A DNA stretch of 48,188 bases from Bacteroidota bacterium (GTDB lineage Bacteria > Bacteroidota > Bacteroidia > Cytophagales > Cyclobacteriaceae): assembly GCA_023393375.1 (NCBI GenBank), contig JAEWLI010000230.1, forward strand, positions 1 through 48,188, written 5' to 3'. A model generated the notes under the pieces. That model was not told the origin of the DNA. It searched no databases and was given only the letters and a program-made list of their open reading frames with translations. This document shows, in pieces, positions 26,822 to 36,284 of the stretch. The translations under genes were made by a program, and so were the position numbers. Positions within the stretch are counted from its first letter, which is position 1; every line of letters starts with the position of its first letter.

Positions 26822-28984
26822 TTATTGATCAGACAACGCCACATCGACAGCTTGATTACGCCTCTTTTCAAACTCGTCTAACCCACTCTGCAAATAATTG
26901 ATATAATTCTCAATATTCAAATCATATCCTTTGGGATCCTGTAAAGTTTGTTCTTTAGTATCTAGCAACACATAAAATGGTTGTGCGTTATTTTGATATT
27001 GGGAAATCTGTAAATCAGCATTCTGCCTACCAATAGTTTTTTTCAATTTCCCATCATAATCAGACCTGTACCACATATTTTCAGGCAGTGTGGTTCGATC
27101 ATCTACATAAAGTGAGACAATAACATATTCTTTCAGGAGATTTAATACCCTGGGGTCAGACCAAACTTTTTCTTCCATTTCCCAGCAATTGGCACATCCA
27201 TGACCAGTAAAGTCAACAAATAAAGGTTTATTGTTTGTTCTCGCACACTCCACGGCCTGTTCGTAATCAAAATAGCCTGTGAGCCCCAACGGGAGTTTAA
27301 ATTTATCAGCATATTTGGGTGCTTCGCAATTTTCAATAGATGTGATTTGAGGTCCTGATTCCATCACAGCAGTCTGATTTACAAGACTAAAATTTTGACT
27401 ATTTAATGGAGGTACAAATCCAGCCATTTGTTTTAAAGGAGCACCAAATAAACCTGGTATTAGATACAGGACAAATGAAAATGTAACAATAGCTAAAAGC
27501 AGCCTGGGGATGCTGATGGTTTCTATTTTACTATCATGTGGCATTCTAAATTTTCCAAGAATATAAAATCCCATTAAAGTAAAAAGTACGATCCAAATGG
27601 CCAAATACACATCTCTGCTTAATATTCCCCATTTAAATACCTGATCAGCAATCATCAGGAATTTTAGTCCCAATGCCAATTCTACAAAACCGATTACTAC
27701 TTTCACTGAGTTAAGCCATCCACCCGACTTTGGCAGATTATTTAACCATCCTGGGAAAATAGCAAAAAGTGTAAACGGAATGGCAAAAGCCAAAGAAAAT
27801 GCAAACATTCCCACAGCTGGACGAATCAATTGTCCCTGTGTAGATTCGATCAGAATGAAGCTTGCGATAGGTGCTGTACACGAAAATGATACAACTACCA
27901 GCGTTAACGCCATAAAGAATACACCTATTAAACCTCCTTTATCTGCTTTCTTGTCAATTTTATTCACAAAACCACTAGGGAGGGTGATATCAAACAATCC
28001 GAAGAAGGATAATGCAAATACAAAAAAGATCAGAAAGAAAATGATGTTGATGATGGGATCGGTTGCAATTTTGTTCCAAACATCCCCCCCAAATATCACT
28101 GTAATGGAAATTCCGATTACAGTAAAAATAAATATAATCGATATCCCGTATATAAAAGCAAAAAATTTACTACCTGTATTTTTACTAAAAAATGCCACTG
28201 TCATTGGAATCATTGGATATACGCAAGGTGTCATCACAGCACCTATGCCACCGATGAAAGCTAGTATCATAAAAGCCAAAAGCGAATACGATTCTTTTTT
28301 TTCCGCTTCAACCCCTGATGATGTGTTAGCTCCCCCGGGATCCTCAGAAACGGCTGCTTGCTTTTCATGATCCGCAGGATCTTGATTTTTTTCAAGCGTA
28401 TCAGCATTGTTATCCGGATTCTCAATGGTTTTTTCTTGAGGTAAAACCGCAGAAGATGCGGATTTCTCTGATTCTTCCGCTTTATTATCAATGCTAGTTG
28501 TTGAAACCTTGATCTGATCAAAAACAAATTCCTCATCGAGGTTGATGCATCGTCCATCTTCGTCAGAACATACCTGATAATCGATTGTCCCTTTAATAAG
28601 GGGGTTGTTTTTTAGAATTTTAATAGTTTGTCGAAATTCACCTTTCCCTCTAAAATAGGTGTATTCCCCATCAAAAATATCATCATAACCTTTGCTTGGG
28701 TTAATCGCTTGTATGCCCCCCGATAGTTCATAAGTGCCATTGGGTTCAAACTGAAAAGTAGTGACAATAGGCCCTAAATCGGGATCGAAATCAGAAGAGT
28801 ATAAATACCACCTATCTTCTACTTCAGCTTTGAAAATCAAATCTACCTTGTCTCCAACTTTCAAATTATCAATAGAAACTTCATACTTCCATTTGGCAGG
28901 ATTAAAAATTTGCGCCTGAACATTGGTTACTAATGCCATTAACAAACCGAAAGCTAGCGAATAGCTTAGATATTTATTTTTCAT
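26822..28984 (-). CDS. dsbD: Thiol:disulfide interchange protein DsbD
   Basis: From Met at 28984 (better than 29011, since a signal peptide then starts MKNKYLSYSLAFGLL and ends VQA) the protein is 720 aa. It has an exported N-terminal DsbD-alpha domain with a Cys pair (CSDEDGRC). About eight membrane helices follow, with Cys in VMTPCVYPMIP and VVSFSCTAPIAS. The C-terminal thioredoxin-like domain contains GCANC. Together these form the three-Cys-pair relay that carries electrons from thioredoxin to periplasmic proteins. An acidic linker (about residues 175-230) of low complexity separates the first two parts. Confidence 0.95.
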   Translation of the reverse strand: MKNKYLSYSLAFGLLMALVTNVQAQIFNPAKWKYEVSIDNLKVGDKVDLIFKAEVEDRWYLYSSDFDPDLGPIVTTFQFEPNGTYELSGGIQAINPSKGYDDIFDGEYTYFRGKGEFRQTIKILKNNPLIKGTIDYQVCSDEDGRCINLDEEFVFDQIKVSTTSIDNKAEESEKSASSAVLPQEKTIENPDNNADTLEKNQDPADHEKQAAVSEDPGGANTSSGVEAEKKESYSLLAFMILAFIGGIGAVMTPCVYPMIPMTVAFFSKNTGSKFFAFIYGISIIFIFTVIGISITVIFGGDVWNKIATDPIINIIFFLIFFVFALSFFGLFDITLPSGFVNKIDKKADKGGLIGVFFMALTLVVVSFSCTAPIASFILIESTQGQLIRPAVGMFAFSLAFAIPFTLFAIFPGWLNNLPKSGGWLNSVKVVIGFVELALGLKFLMIADQVFKWGILSRDVYLAIWIVLFTLMGFYILGKFRMPHDSKIETISIPRLLLAIVTFSFVLYLIPGLFGAPLKQMAGFVPPLNSQNFSLVNQTAVMESGPQITSIENCEAPKYADKFKLPLGLTGYFDYEQAVECARTNNKPLFVDFTGHGCANCWEMEEKVWSDPRVLNLLKEYVIVSLYVDDRTTLPENMWYRSDYDGKLKKTIGRQNADLQISQYQNNAQPFYVLLDTKEQTLQDPKGYDLNIENYINYLQSGLDEFEKRRNQAVDVALSDQ

Positions 28985-29090
28985 TCTTTTTACAATTGAA
29001 CAATACTTCATATGATGGATTATTCATTAGATCTCAACAAAACTAAATACTAATTGGTTCAGTGAAAAGAATTAGCATCTCAAAAATAGA

Positions 29091-32000
29091 TTAAAATCCC
29101 AGATCATCATTAACAATTTCTTTTTCTTCTACTTCACCGGGTAATACATCCTGTTCTGATTGTTGCTCCGAATAAGAAGGTTGAGCAATCAAATTCATTT
29201 GATATGGATTTTCCATGCCCAGATAATCTTTTCTAAAACGGTTTACATAAGATAAAGCTTCGGCAATGTCTCCAGGAATGAATACGAATTCACCAAGTTT
29301 GGCTTTATTAACATTTGTCTTTGAAGCTATTACTGCATTCGCATCGTCATTGGATGATGAAAAGATCAACCTGTTTTCAAAGAAACTGAAATTATACCAT
29401 ACCGCAGACGATGCCTGGATAAAAATATTTACCATATCGCCATTTGGGGTCTTTCGAATTTCCAGAAATCCATCCAACATGGCATTGATGTCCTTCCGAA
29501 GTATATTGGAAATGCCAAGTTTCCCAGTACTATACCAAGCTTTATGCTGAGGTGACCATGTTAATTGTGCAGATGAAATAACCAAACTCCGGTTTAATCG
29601 GGAAGAAATTTCTGAAAGTGGTGAATAATCACTTTTAGTCCTTTTTTCATATTCTTTTGCGCTGTTTTCACCTATGATTTCAGAAGCTTTATAGAGTAAA
29701 TTGGTCAGGTCGTTATGTGCTTCTGGGGCTCCCAATCTATCCACTACATCAAAAATATCAACCGACATAGCCGTCAACGCCTGGGATGGTAAATTGAAAT
29801 TGAATGAAAGGAAAGCATCGACCGTAAAATCTTCTTCATACATATTACCTTTTCCAATGCCTGAAGCCTCCAAATTAATTTCATTGGTATTGTCCATAAA
29901 TTTCAAAGGGCCTTCAAAAGTAATCTCACCCGACTCCTCGTCATAAGTAAACATTCTACCGGAATAACTTTTTCCATTTATCTTTTGAGGATTCACAATC
30001 TGATATCTTTTATCTTCCAGGTTATAAGAAAGAATACCATCTGGAATAAAAAAATCCAAATCACCGGGGGTCAGACGATCGGTGACAAAGGTGGCATACA
30101 GACTGTTGGATTGATTTTGAAAATGAAGCCCTGCATTCAGTGGTTCGCCAGAACTGGTGAGGCTTGTTTTGAAATCAAACTGCACTTCCTGCATCTCCGC
30201 ATCATTGCTGAAGTATTTTATCCAGGTATTATATTTATCAATTTTCTTAAAATCAAGTTTTACCATCCCATCTAACTCCAATGGTCTTTTGGTGGCATAC
30301 ATGGTTGCCTGACCTTTATATATCATGCCAGGTGAAATAATCAGGTTTTCTTTTTCATCAACGACTCCACCCGAAACAGTATATTGAGCTACTTCACCTC
30401 TTTTACGGGTTGCATTTTCTACCAGATCAAATTTTTTGAATTTGATTTCAAAAGTATCGGTTGTAGCATTTACAAATTGGTATGTCGCATCTCCAATAAA
30501 TTTATTCCGCGACAAAATATCAATAGTACCATCAATCAATGTATGATACTCATTTAGTGTATCAATTACAATCGTTGTATTGGTAAGTGTGCCCAGTTTG
30601 GCATTTTCAAGAATGAGCACTGAACCATTTTGCGGTGTTATTTTAGCATCAGCTACCTTGATATATGGAATGCCGGAGATAAACAGTTCCAGATTGTTCA
30701 TATCGTATTCTGCTGCAGTTGCATTAAATGCGAGAGAATCCAACTCTTTTCTGGTAGTGTAGAAATATGAACTGTTCAGGTCCACATCATCTGGTTTAAT
30801 CATAGTTACCTTTTGGTCATCTAAATTCCAGATAGCTTTAGAAATTGACGTTCTATATTGTGCAAATGGGAATTCAATTGCAGCAACACCTTCAATTTCG
30901 GGATTAATTTCAGCCATATTGTTTACCAAATCAAAATTTAACCGGACATCTGTACCAGCCAATGCAGGTTTGGATGGATTATTTGATTTAATCTCGAATT
31001 TGGCATGTCGGGCAAGATATTCTTGTTCTTGAAATGAAAATTCGTTTGATTTTGACTCTGATCCTCTTGTAAAAAGTTGACCCGAACCGTACAACCCATT
31101 TTTATTTACAATGGTTGTTCCATACAATGATGCTGTATTGTTATAAAATTGGAAAGGTTTGTCTACATTGGTTATATACAAGCTGTCCTGATAAGGGAGC
31201 CATTTCATTTTATATTGATCTAAGGTGACATGCGGAAAACTGGCTTGACCAACGTTTCCCGGCTGAATAATGGCTGAGGTTCCCAATGCCTTTACAGAAT
31301 CCAAATAAAATACAAACCTGCTGGATTCGAGAGATGTGGAGAGATAATCAATTTTACCTTTGGCATTTAATCCTTTACCATCCAAAGTAAGGGTATCATA
31401 GACCATTCCCGCTCCTCCATATAAATTATAACCTTGCTGTGGTGCAACGTGAACAAATCCCATAGAATTATCTGGCATGATATGGAGCGTTTCATTAAAA
31501 TCAGGCAATATGCCACCTGAGATAAACCTTCCATTAAAACCAATAGTAGCAGGGTCTGTGGAACTAAGACTGTCGATTTCGAATGGTGGGATCACAAAGA
31601 AAACGGAGTGATCATAAGCTTTGTTTAGGACTTTTTCATTGTCAAAATATACTACCGCTCCACGATTGGCATTAAATACGGGATAGTGAGGAAATTCTCT
31701 TAAACCAGATTTATTATTGGGTTTGTTGATGTATAATGTGCCTTTGGTTTCACCAATATCTGTCATTAGACCTGCCATGGCTTCATTTTGCGAATCGTAG
31801 GCCACTAATTTATTTTCTATCCTTTTGCGGGAAACTTTATTGGTTTTCGGATCTTTCACATCCAGATAAAACCGGATGGAGTCAATTTGCTGCAGGTCGA
31901 CAAGAAAACTATCATATCGGAAGGTGAAATCCCTTCCCACAAATTCAAAACTTCCCGCGAATAAAGTTCCGTCAAATTTAAAATCCCGGTTGCGTAGCAG

Positions 32001-33974
32001 CTTTATCGAACTATTGTCTGGTATAATAAATACATTTTGAGATTTACTAATAAAAAACTGATTTATACCCCTAACAGTCATTTCCTGAGTTTGAAGATCC
32101 ATGGTTGCATTAGGATGGGTGGATATCAGTGAAGGTATCAATAAATCATCGTAGTCCTTACGTTTATAATTTGACATGATGTAATGCGTGGCTTTTTCCT
32201 GCATGGTCACTTTACCACTGGTCGGGTCAAAATTGATATATCCCCTCTGCCAAAGTTCTACCATCCCCTGTCTTACGAGGTTTGGATTCTGTTTCAGATC
32301 ATCGGCCAGTTCTATATAATAAAAAGTATCCGTATTTTTTTTCCTGGCATATGAAAAAGTCATCAATAAAGGATTAAAACCAAGCATTCCCGATAAGCGG
32401 TTCAGCCGGTCATCGTTAAAATATTCTACCGATTCAAAAACAGCAGGTATTTGGGTTCGTGCTGTAAGATTGGTTATATCGATGCTGTCTTTCCCTAAAT
32501 TCCAGCTAATCATATCAGCTTGAATTTCCATGTTGTAGTAGGTTGACACAAACGGCATTTGCTTAAAGCTTCCATCTGATTTTCTTATGATCAGTACTTT
32601 TTCAGATGGATAGTAGCGGAACCTTACCGAAGGGTGGTATATGGAATCTCTTTGGTGGTAGATCACAATACTAGCTGAACCTGCATCCACAGCTGTATCG
32701 CCAAATGTCACCTGATTCGCTTTGGCATAAAAAACCTTTTTTGAATCCAGAAACATGGTCATTTCAGAACGTCCATCGAGTATGGATGCGCCAACAATGT
32801 CAGGGCCTCTCATTGAAAATCCCCCGGTATATACAAAACCTTCACCTGCGAGATCGTTTACAGCAATATTATTGTAGTAAGATTTAAATCGAGGATATTG
32901 GATTTTCTGTTTTCCTGTTCTTCTTTTTGAATCATATTCAAAAATACCCTCAATAGGGCTTTTAAGTTTGCCCTTATAAGTTAAAGATACTTTTTCAGCA
33001 GATAAATGGGTTTTGGATATATTAAAATTGTAATCGGAAAATTCGCAAAATATCTGTTCCGGATCTAATCCTGTAGAGCTCCAGTTAAATTTCCCACCTT
33101 TTCCAACAAAGGTCTCATTGTGCATCATTAATGAACCACTGGTATTTCTTAACCATACAGAATCATATGGAGTAACAAAAGCAAAATCAACATGATCCAG
33201 TTTCATGATAAAACCTTCCAGGATAGGTTGTGGAGTAGCAGCTTGTATCATTTCATCAGCTACAGAGCTAAAAGTTTGAAGTTCCTTAGTGGGTTCCGAG
33301 CTGTCCCATGAATCCCATGAATCTTGAGAGTTTAGTTTTTTTTCATTAGCTGGTGTATCCCAGGAATCCCAAGAATCCTCAATTGGTGTATCCCAGTCAT
33401 CAAAATGGCCTTCTGAGTCCTCTTCCAAAGGTAATGGGGCTACTTCTGGCAATGTGGGTGCTATAAATTCAAAATCTATTTTTGCTCCTTCGGTATATAA
33501 CCTGTTGAAATTAGAATTGTATAACATGGCGTTCTCAAGATATGCCCGCAAGGTATTCTGAATAGTTTGGTATTTTTTTGAATCATATCTTTGAACAGAC
33601 TGATCCATCCCGGAGATCATGTTTGCTAATACATCAGAAGATAACTGTTCTGTGGCTAAACTAATAATTCCAAAAAAAGGTACAAGATAATCCCTGGAAC
33701 TGTAATTTTTATTGACCATATATTTCGTCATGGCCATCACTTTTTCCTGATCAGTTTTACTTAATTTTCCGGAATTCCAGGCAGTTGCAAATTTGGCATC
33801 AGTACTGGAAGCAAGCTCAGTGTTCGCACCAACTGTGATCTGATTTACACTTTCCAAAAAAGTCGCAGGGTCGTCTGATATTTGATATCGCTGTGCTGAT
33901 ACCTGAAATCCTGAAAATAAAAAAGCTAATAAATATAATATAAGGTATATATTCCGCATCATAGATGTTTTCAC
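29091..33974 (-). CDS. Giant exported protein of unknown function with SWDSWD motifs
   Basis: The 1627-aa protein has a signal peptide (about residues 1-28, ending VSAQ). I do not recognise a functional domain. A low-complexity acidic stretch at about 188-226 repeats DSWDSWDTP, DSWDSWDSS and DDWDTP. Most of the rest is predicted beta-rich, with several copies of a pattern like YIKVADAKITPQNGSVLILE and FRYDSFLVDLQQIDSIRFYLD, suggesting stacked beta repeats such as a beta-helix or AsmA/OstA-like fold. The 3' end is acidic. Met5 or Met6 could be the start. It lies downstream of prmA on the same strand, after a 126-bp gap. A structural or surface role is a guess. Confidence 0.72.
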   Translation of the reverse strand: MKTSMMRNIYLILYLLAFLFSGFQVSAQRYQISDDPATFLESVNQITVGANTELASSTDAKFATAWNSGKLSKTDQEKVMAMTKYMVNKNYSSRDYLVPFFGIISLATEQLSSDVLANMISGMDQSVQRYDSKKYQTIQNTLRAYLENAMLYNSNFNRLYTEGAKIDFEFIAPTLPEVAPLPLEEDSEGHFDDWDTPIEDSWDSWDTPANEKKLNSQDSWDSWDSSEPTKELQTFSSVADEMIQAATPQPILEGFIMKLDHVDFAFVTPYDSVWLRNTSGSLMMHNETFVGKGGKFNWSSTGLDPEQIFCEFSDYNFNISKTHLSAEKVSLTYKGKLKSPIEGIFEYDSKRRTGKQKIQYPRFKSYYNNIAVNDLAGEGFVYTGGFSMRGPDIVGASILDGRSEMTMFLDSKKVFYAKANQVTFGDTAVDAGSASIVIYHQRDSIYHPSVRFRYYPSEKVLIIRKSDGSFKQMPFVSTYYNMEIQADMISWNLGKDSIDITNLTARTQIPAVFESVEYFNDDRLNRLSGMLGFNPLLMTFSYARKKNTDTFYYIELADDLKQNPNLVRQGMVELWQRGYINFDPTSGKVTMQEKATHYIMSNYKRKDYDDLLIPSLISTHPNATMDLQTQEMTVRGINQFFISKSQNVFIIPDNSSIKLLRNRDFKFDGTLFAGSFEFVGRDFTFRYDSFLVDLQQIDSIRFYLDVKDPKTNKVSRKRIENKLVAYDSQNEAMAGLMTDIGETKGTLYINKPNNKSGLREFPHYPVFNANRGAVVYFDNEKVLNKAYDHSVFFVIPPFEIDSLSSTDPATIGFNGRFISGGILPDFNETLHIMPDNSMGFVHVAPQQGYNLYGGAGMVYDTLTLDGKGLNAKGKIDYLSTSLESSRFVFYLDSVKALGTSAIIQPGNVGQASFPHVTLDQYKMKWLPYQDSLYITNVDKPFQFYNNTASLYGTTIVNKNGLYGSGQLFTRGSESKSNEFSFQEQEYLARHAKFEIKSNNPSKPALAGTDVRLNFDLVNNMAEINPEIEGVAAIEFPFAQYRTSISKAIWNLDDQKVTMIKPDDVDLNSSYFYTTRKELDSLAFNATAAEYDMNNLELFISGIPYIKVADAKITPQNGSVLILENAKLGTLTNTTIVIDTLNEYHTLIDGTIDILSRNKFIGDATYQFVNATTDTFEIKFKKFDLVENATRKRGEVAQYTVSGGVVDEKENLIISPGMIYKGQATMYATKRPLELDGMVKLDFKKIDKYNTWIKYFSNDAEMQEVQFDFKTSLTSSGEPLNAGLHFQNQSNSLYATFVTDRLTPGDLDFFIPDGILSYNLEDKRYQIVNPQKINGKSYSGRMFTYDEESGEITFEGPLKFMDNTNEINLEASGIGKGNMYEEDFTVDAFLSFNFNLPSQALTAMSVDIFDVVDRLGAPEAHNDLTNLLYKASEIIGENSAKEYEKRTKSDYSPLSEISSRLNRSLVISSAQLTWSPQHKAWYSTGKLGISNILRKDINAMLDGFLEIRKTPNGDMVNIFIQASSAVWYNFSFFENRLIFSSSNDDANAVIASKTNVNKAKLGEFVFIPGDIAEALSYVNRFRKDYLGMENPYQMNLIAQPSYSEQQSEQDVLPGEVEEKEIVNDDLGF
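33297..33408 (-). repeat. Coding repeats for the SWDSWD stretch
   Basis: On the plus strand, TCCCA(T/G)GAATCCCA(T/A)GAATC-type units occur twice (about 33303 and 33358) with weaker copies beside them. They encode the DSWDSWD motifs of the giant protein. Confidence 0.6.
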
Positions 33975-34099
33975 AAATATTTTAAATTATGAAAAAAAAT
34001 ACCATACGTATTACAGTATAATCTGACTCCGTGTAGGTTTTATCGCAACATTACAGATGTTTAACGAAAAAATACGTCGATTAGTAGATGGAGGTAATT

Positions 34100-34927
34100 T
34101 TATTTTCTGGTAAAAAGTAAAGCTGACCAATTGTTTTTATTCCGAGCAGATAGAAGTATGAAGCCAAGTTGGTCCATCAGGTTTGTAATGTCCTCTTCAT
34201 CATGTTTATAAAATCCACTCAACAGTATTTTTCCTTCTTTGGTCAATAGTTGTGTATAAGTCGGTAATTCTTCAAGTAAAACATTTCTGTTGATATTGGC
34301 TAAAATCAAATCAAATTGGCGGGTAATTTTTAGTTCATTAACCGAACCTGCGAGGACTTCTACATTTGATACCAAATTAAGTTTTACATTATCCACCGCA
34401 TTTTCATATGCCCAGTCATTGTTGTCAATAGCAAGTACTGAAGCTGCACCCCGTTTAGAAGCCAAAATAGCAAGTATCCCCGTACCACAACCAATATCCA
34501 ATACCTGTTTGTCGGTATGCTCCACATCCAATTGGTGACTGCACATGAGATAGGTCGTTTCATGATGACCTGTACCAAAAGACATCCGGGGATTAATTAG
34601 AACTTCATATGGATAGGTTTTGGTCAAGTTATGGAAAGAAGCATGGATCAAACATTTGTCTTCAACAATAATGGGATCGTAATTTTTCTCCCATTCTTCA
34701 TTCCAGTTTTTTTCTTTTACATGAGATACTTTATAAGAAACTTTAATTCCAGCGTATTTTTCAAATGTATTTTGCAAATCACCAGAGATAAATTTATCAG
34801 TTTCTATATAAGCCAGAAAACCCGAGTCGGTTTCCATAAAAGTATTAAAATCAATTTCAGATAGCTCCGCCATGAAAATTTCCCTGAAATTTTCCTCGCA
34901 AAAAACTTCTATTTCGATAAAATCCAT
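34100..34927 (-). CDS. prmA: Ribosomal protein L11 methyltransferase
   Basis: The 275-aa protein has an N-terminal L11-recognition domain and a class I SAM fold: LINPRMSFGTGHHETT, then VLDIGCGTGILAILASKRGA (motif I), AIDNNDWAYENA, and LILANINRNVLLEELP (motif IV). PrmA trimethylates ribosomal protein L11. It follows the DUF6150 gene by 24 bases. This cluster of tpiA and prmA is seen in other Bacteroidota as far as I recall. Confidence 0.96.
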   Translation of the reverse strand: MDFIEIEVFCEENFREIFMAELSEIDFNTFMETDSGFLAYIETDKFISGDLQNTFEKYAGIKVSYKVSHVKEKNWNEEWEKNYDPIIVEDKCLIHASFHNLTKTYPYEVLINPRMSFGTGHHETTYLMCSHQLDVEHTDKQVLDIGCGTGILAILASKRGAASVLAIDNNDWAYENAVDNVKLNLVSNVEVLAGSVNELKITRQFDLILANINRNVLLEELPTYTQLLTKEGKILLSGFYKHDEEDITNLMDQLGFILLSARNKNNWSALLFTRK

Positions 34928-34951
34928 TTTTAAAAGATTGAAATTGGTTTT

Positions 34952-35287
34952 TTATTGATTACACCCGGCAAAGGTAGCCGCATCGGTAAAATGAATGGTA
35001 AAGTGTGCAGCGTATTTATCGTCTACATAGAAAATAGTGAAATTCGCTAAGCCACGATTTTTTGTGATATGCCACAAACCACTTTTATCTGCAAAAAGCC
35101 GGTTATCTTCATTGTGAACTACAAGATCAGCAAACGTTTCTGATTCTTCAACAAACACCAAAAAATCTGCTCTGTTTCGTTCTTTTTCCACATAAACAGT
35201 GCCGTACAGGGAACATATATCAATTGATTGGTAGGGTAAATTATTACCAACCACACTGAATAGCAGAAAGCAAATAGAGTAGATCAT
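34952..35287 (-). CDS. Exported DUF6150-like protein
   Basis: Starting at Met 35287 (14 residues after the longest frame start) gives a 111-aa protein with a signal peptide (MIYSICFLLFSVVG). The rest has repeats of the type ADFLVFVEESETFADLVV and ANFTIFYVDDKYAAHFTIHF. These fit the DUF6150 beta-repeat family. Its role is unknown. It is located between tpiA and prmA and probably shares their message. The upstream start at 35329 would add residues without family likeness. Confidence 0.72.
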   Translation of the reverse strand: MIYSICFLLFSVVGNNLPYQSIDICSLYGTVYVEKERNRADFLVFVEESETFADLVVHNEDNRLFADKSGLWHITKNRGLANFTIFYVDDKYAAHFTIHFTDAATFAGCNQ

Positions 35288-35347
35288 GTCTTGCAAAAAT
35301 TGTAGAGAATAAGGATTGCCTACAGGCAATCCTTAAAACAATCTATT

Positions 35348-36109
35348 TTAGAAAGCATTTACTATGCCAAGAAAGTCTTCAGCTTTCAACGATGCCCCAC
35401 CAATCAGACCACCATCTACATCTGCACTGTCGAACAATTCCTTAGCATTTGATGGTTTGCAGCTGCCACCATATAAAATTGATACCTGATCAGCGGCATC
35501 TTGTCCAAATTTCTGAGCCAAATGTTTCCTGATTTCTGCATGCATTTCCTGAGCCTGTGCCGAAGAAGCAGTTCTACCAGTACCAATTGCCCAAATTGGT
35601 TCGTAAGCAATTACTGTTTTCAGAAAATTTTCTTTAGATAAATGGAAAAGGCTATCAGTGAGCTGTTTTTGAACATAACTGATATGGGTTTCATTTTCCC
35701 GGATTTCAAGGGGCTCTCCACAACAAAAGATAGGGGTTAACTGATTCGCTAACACCGCATCCAGTTTTTTAGCCAACCATTCGTTGGTTTCATTATAATA
35801 TTCTCTTCTTTCACTATGACCTAAAATGACATACTGTACACCTACAGATTTCAACATAGGCACAGAAATTTCACCTGTATATGCTCCGGAAGATTGATCA
35901 TTACAATTTTGTGCACCTAAAAAAATGTTTTTACTGCTTTTAAGCATGGCACCTACTTCAGCAAGATGAATAAAAGGTGTAGCTAAAACCATGATGGCGT
36001 CATTGTTAACTTCTGACTGAGATCGTTTTACAATTTCAGTAGCTAAAGCTTTACCTTCTTCAAAGGTATTGTTCATTTTCCAGTTTCCTGCAACTATTTT
36101 TTTTCTCAT
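35348..36109 (-). CDS. tpiA: Triosephosphate isomerase
   Basis: The 253-aa protein contains all catalytic motifs: N9-x-K11 in AGNWKMN, the catalytic His in VILGHSERREYY, the catalytic Glu in AYEPIWAIGTG and the C-terminal phosphate-binding YGGS. It interconverts DHAP and glyceraldehyde-3-phosphate in glycolysis and gluconeogenesis. It is first gene of the tpiA-DUF6150-prmA cluster. A promoter with a dyad in its spacer lies just upstream. Confidence 0.98.
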   Translation of the reverse strand: MRKKIVAGNWKMNNTFEEGKALATEIVKRSQSEVNNDAIMVLATPFIHLAEVGAMLKSSKNIFLGAQNCNDQSSGAYTGEISVPMLKSVGVQYVILGHSERREYYNETNEWLAKKLDAVLANQLTPIFCCGEPLEIRENETHISYVQKQLTDSLFHLSKENFLKTVIAYEPIWAIGTGRTASSAQAQEMHAEIRKHLAQKFGQDAADQVSILYGGSCKPSNAKELFDSADVDGGLIGGASLKAEDFLGIVNAF

Positions 36110-36135
36110 TGTTCTTGCATTTTTATTTGAAGCTG

Positions 36136-36164
36136 CAAAGATAGGTGATTTTTTTTGATCACCT
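36136..36164 (-). promoter_or_regulatory. tpiA promoter with a perfect dyad in its spacer
   Basis: On the minus strand TATCTTTG (36136-36143) matches TAnnTTTG, 27 bases before the tpiA start. AGGTGAT (36143-36149) and ATCACCT (36158-36164) form a perfect inverted repeat with a T-rich 8-base loop. It fills the -7 to -33 spacer. This looks like a repressor site or a 5' structural element. No -33 TTG is clear. Confidence 0.5.
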
Positions 36165-36284
36165 AAAGCATCAGGGTTTGAATCACAATCCCTTCCCTGT
36201 ACTATCTTTTTTATTTAATAATTCAACAGGTCAGGTGTCATATATTTTTTTATCTTTATATCGAATTGATTTTGTACTTTTCAT

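Noticed and set aside
27780..28370. A 196-codon open frame on the plus strand inside dsbD
   Set aside because: It is antisense to the membrane core of dsbD. Its composition (many Lys, Ile and Pro) is what the complement of hydrophobic codons gives, and no family is recognisable.
33297..33408. CRISPR-like or non-coding tandem repeat
   Set aside because: The repeats are short, in frame, and encode the SWDSWD stretch within a long intact gene. No spacers of constant length exist.
29091..33974. Naming the giant protein as an LPS-transport or gliding protein
   Set aside because: Only general beta-rich character supports this; no diagnostic motif is seen.
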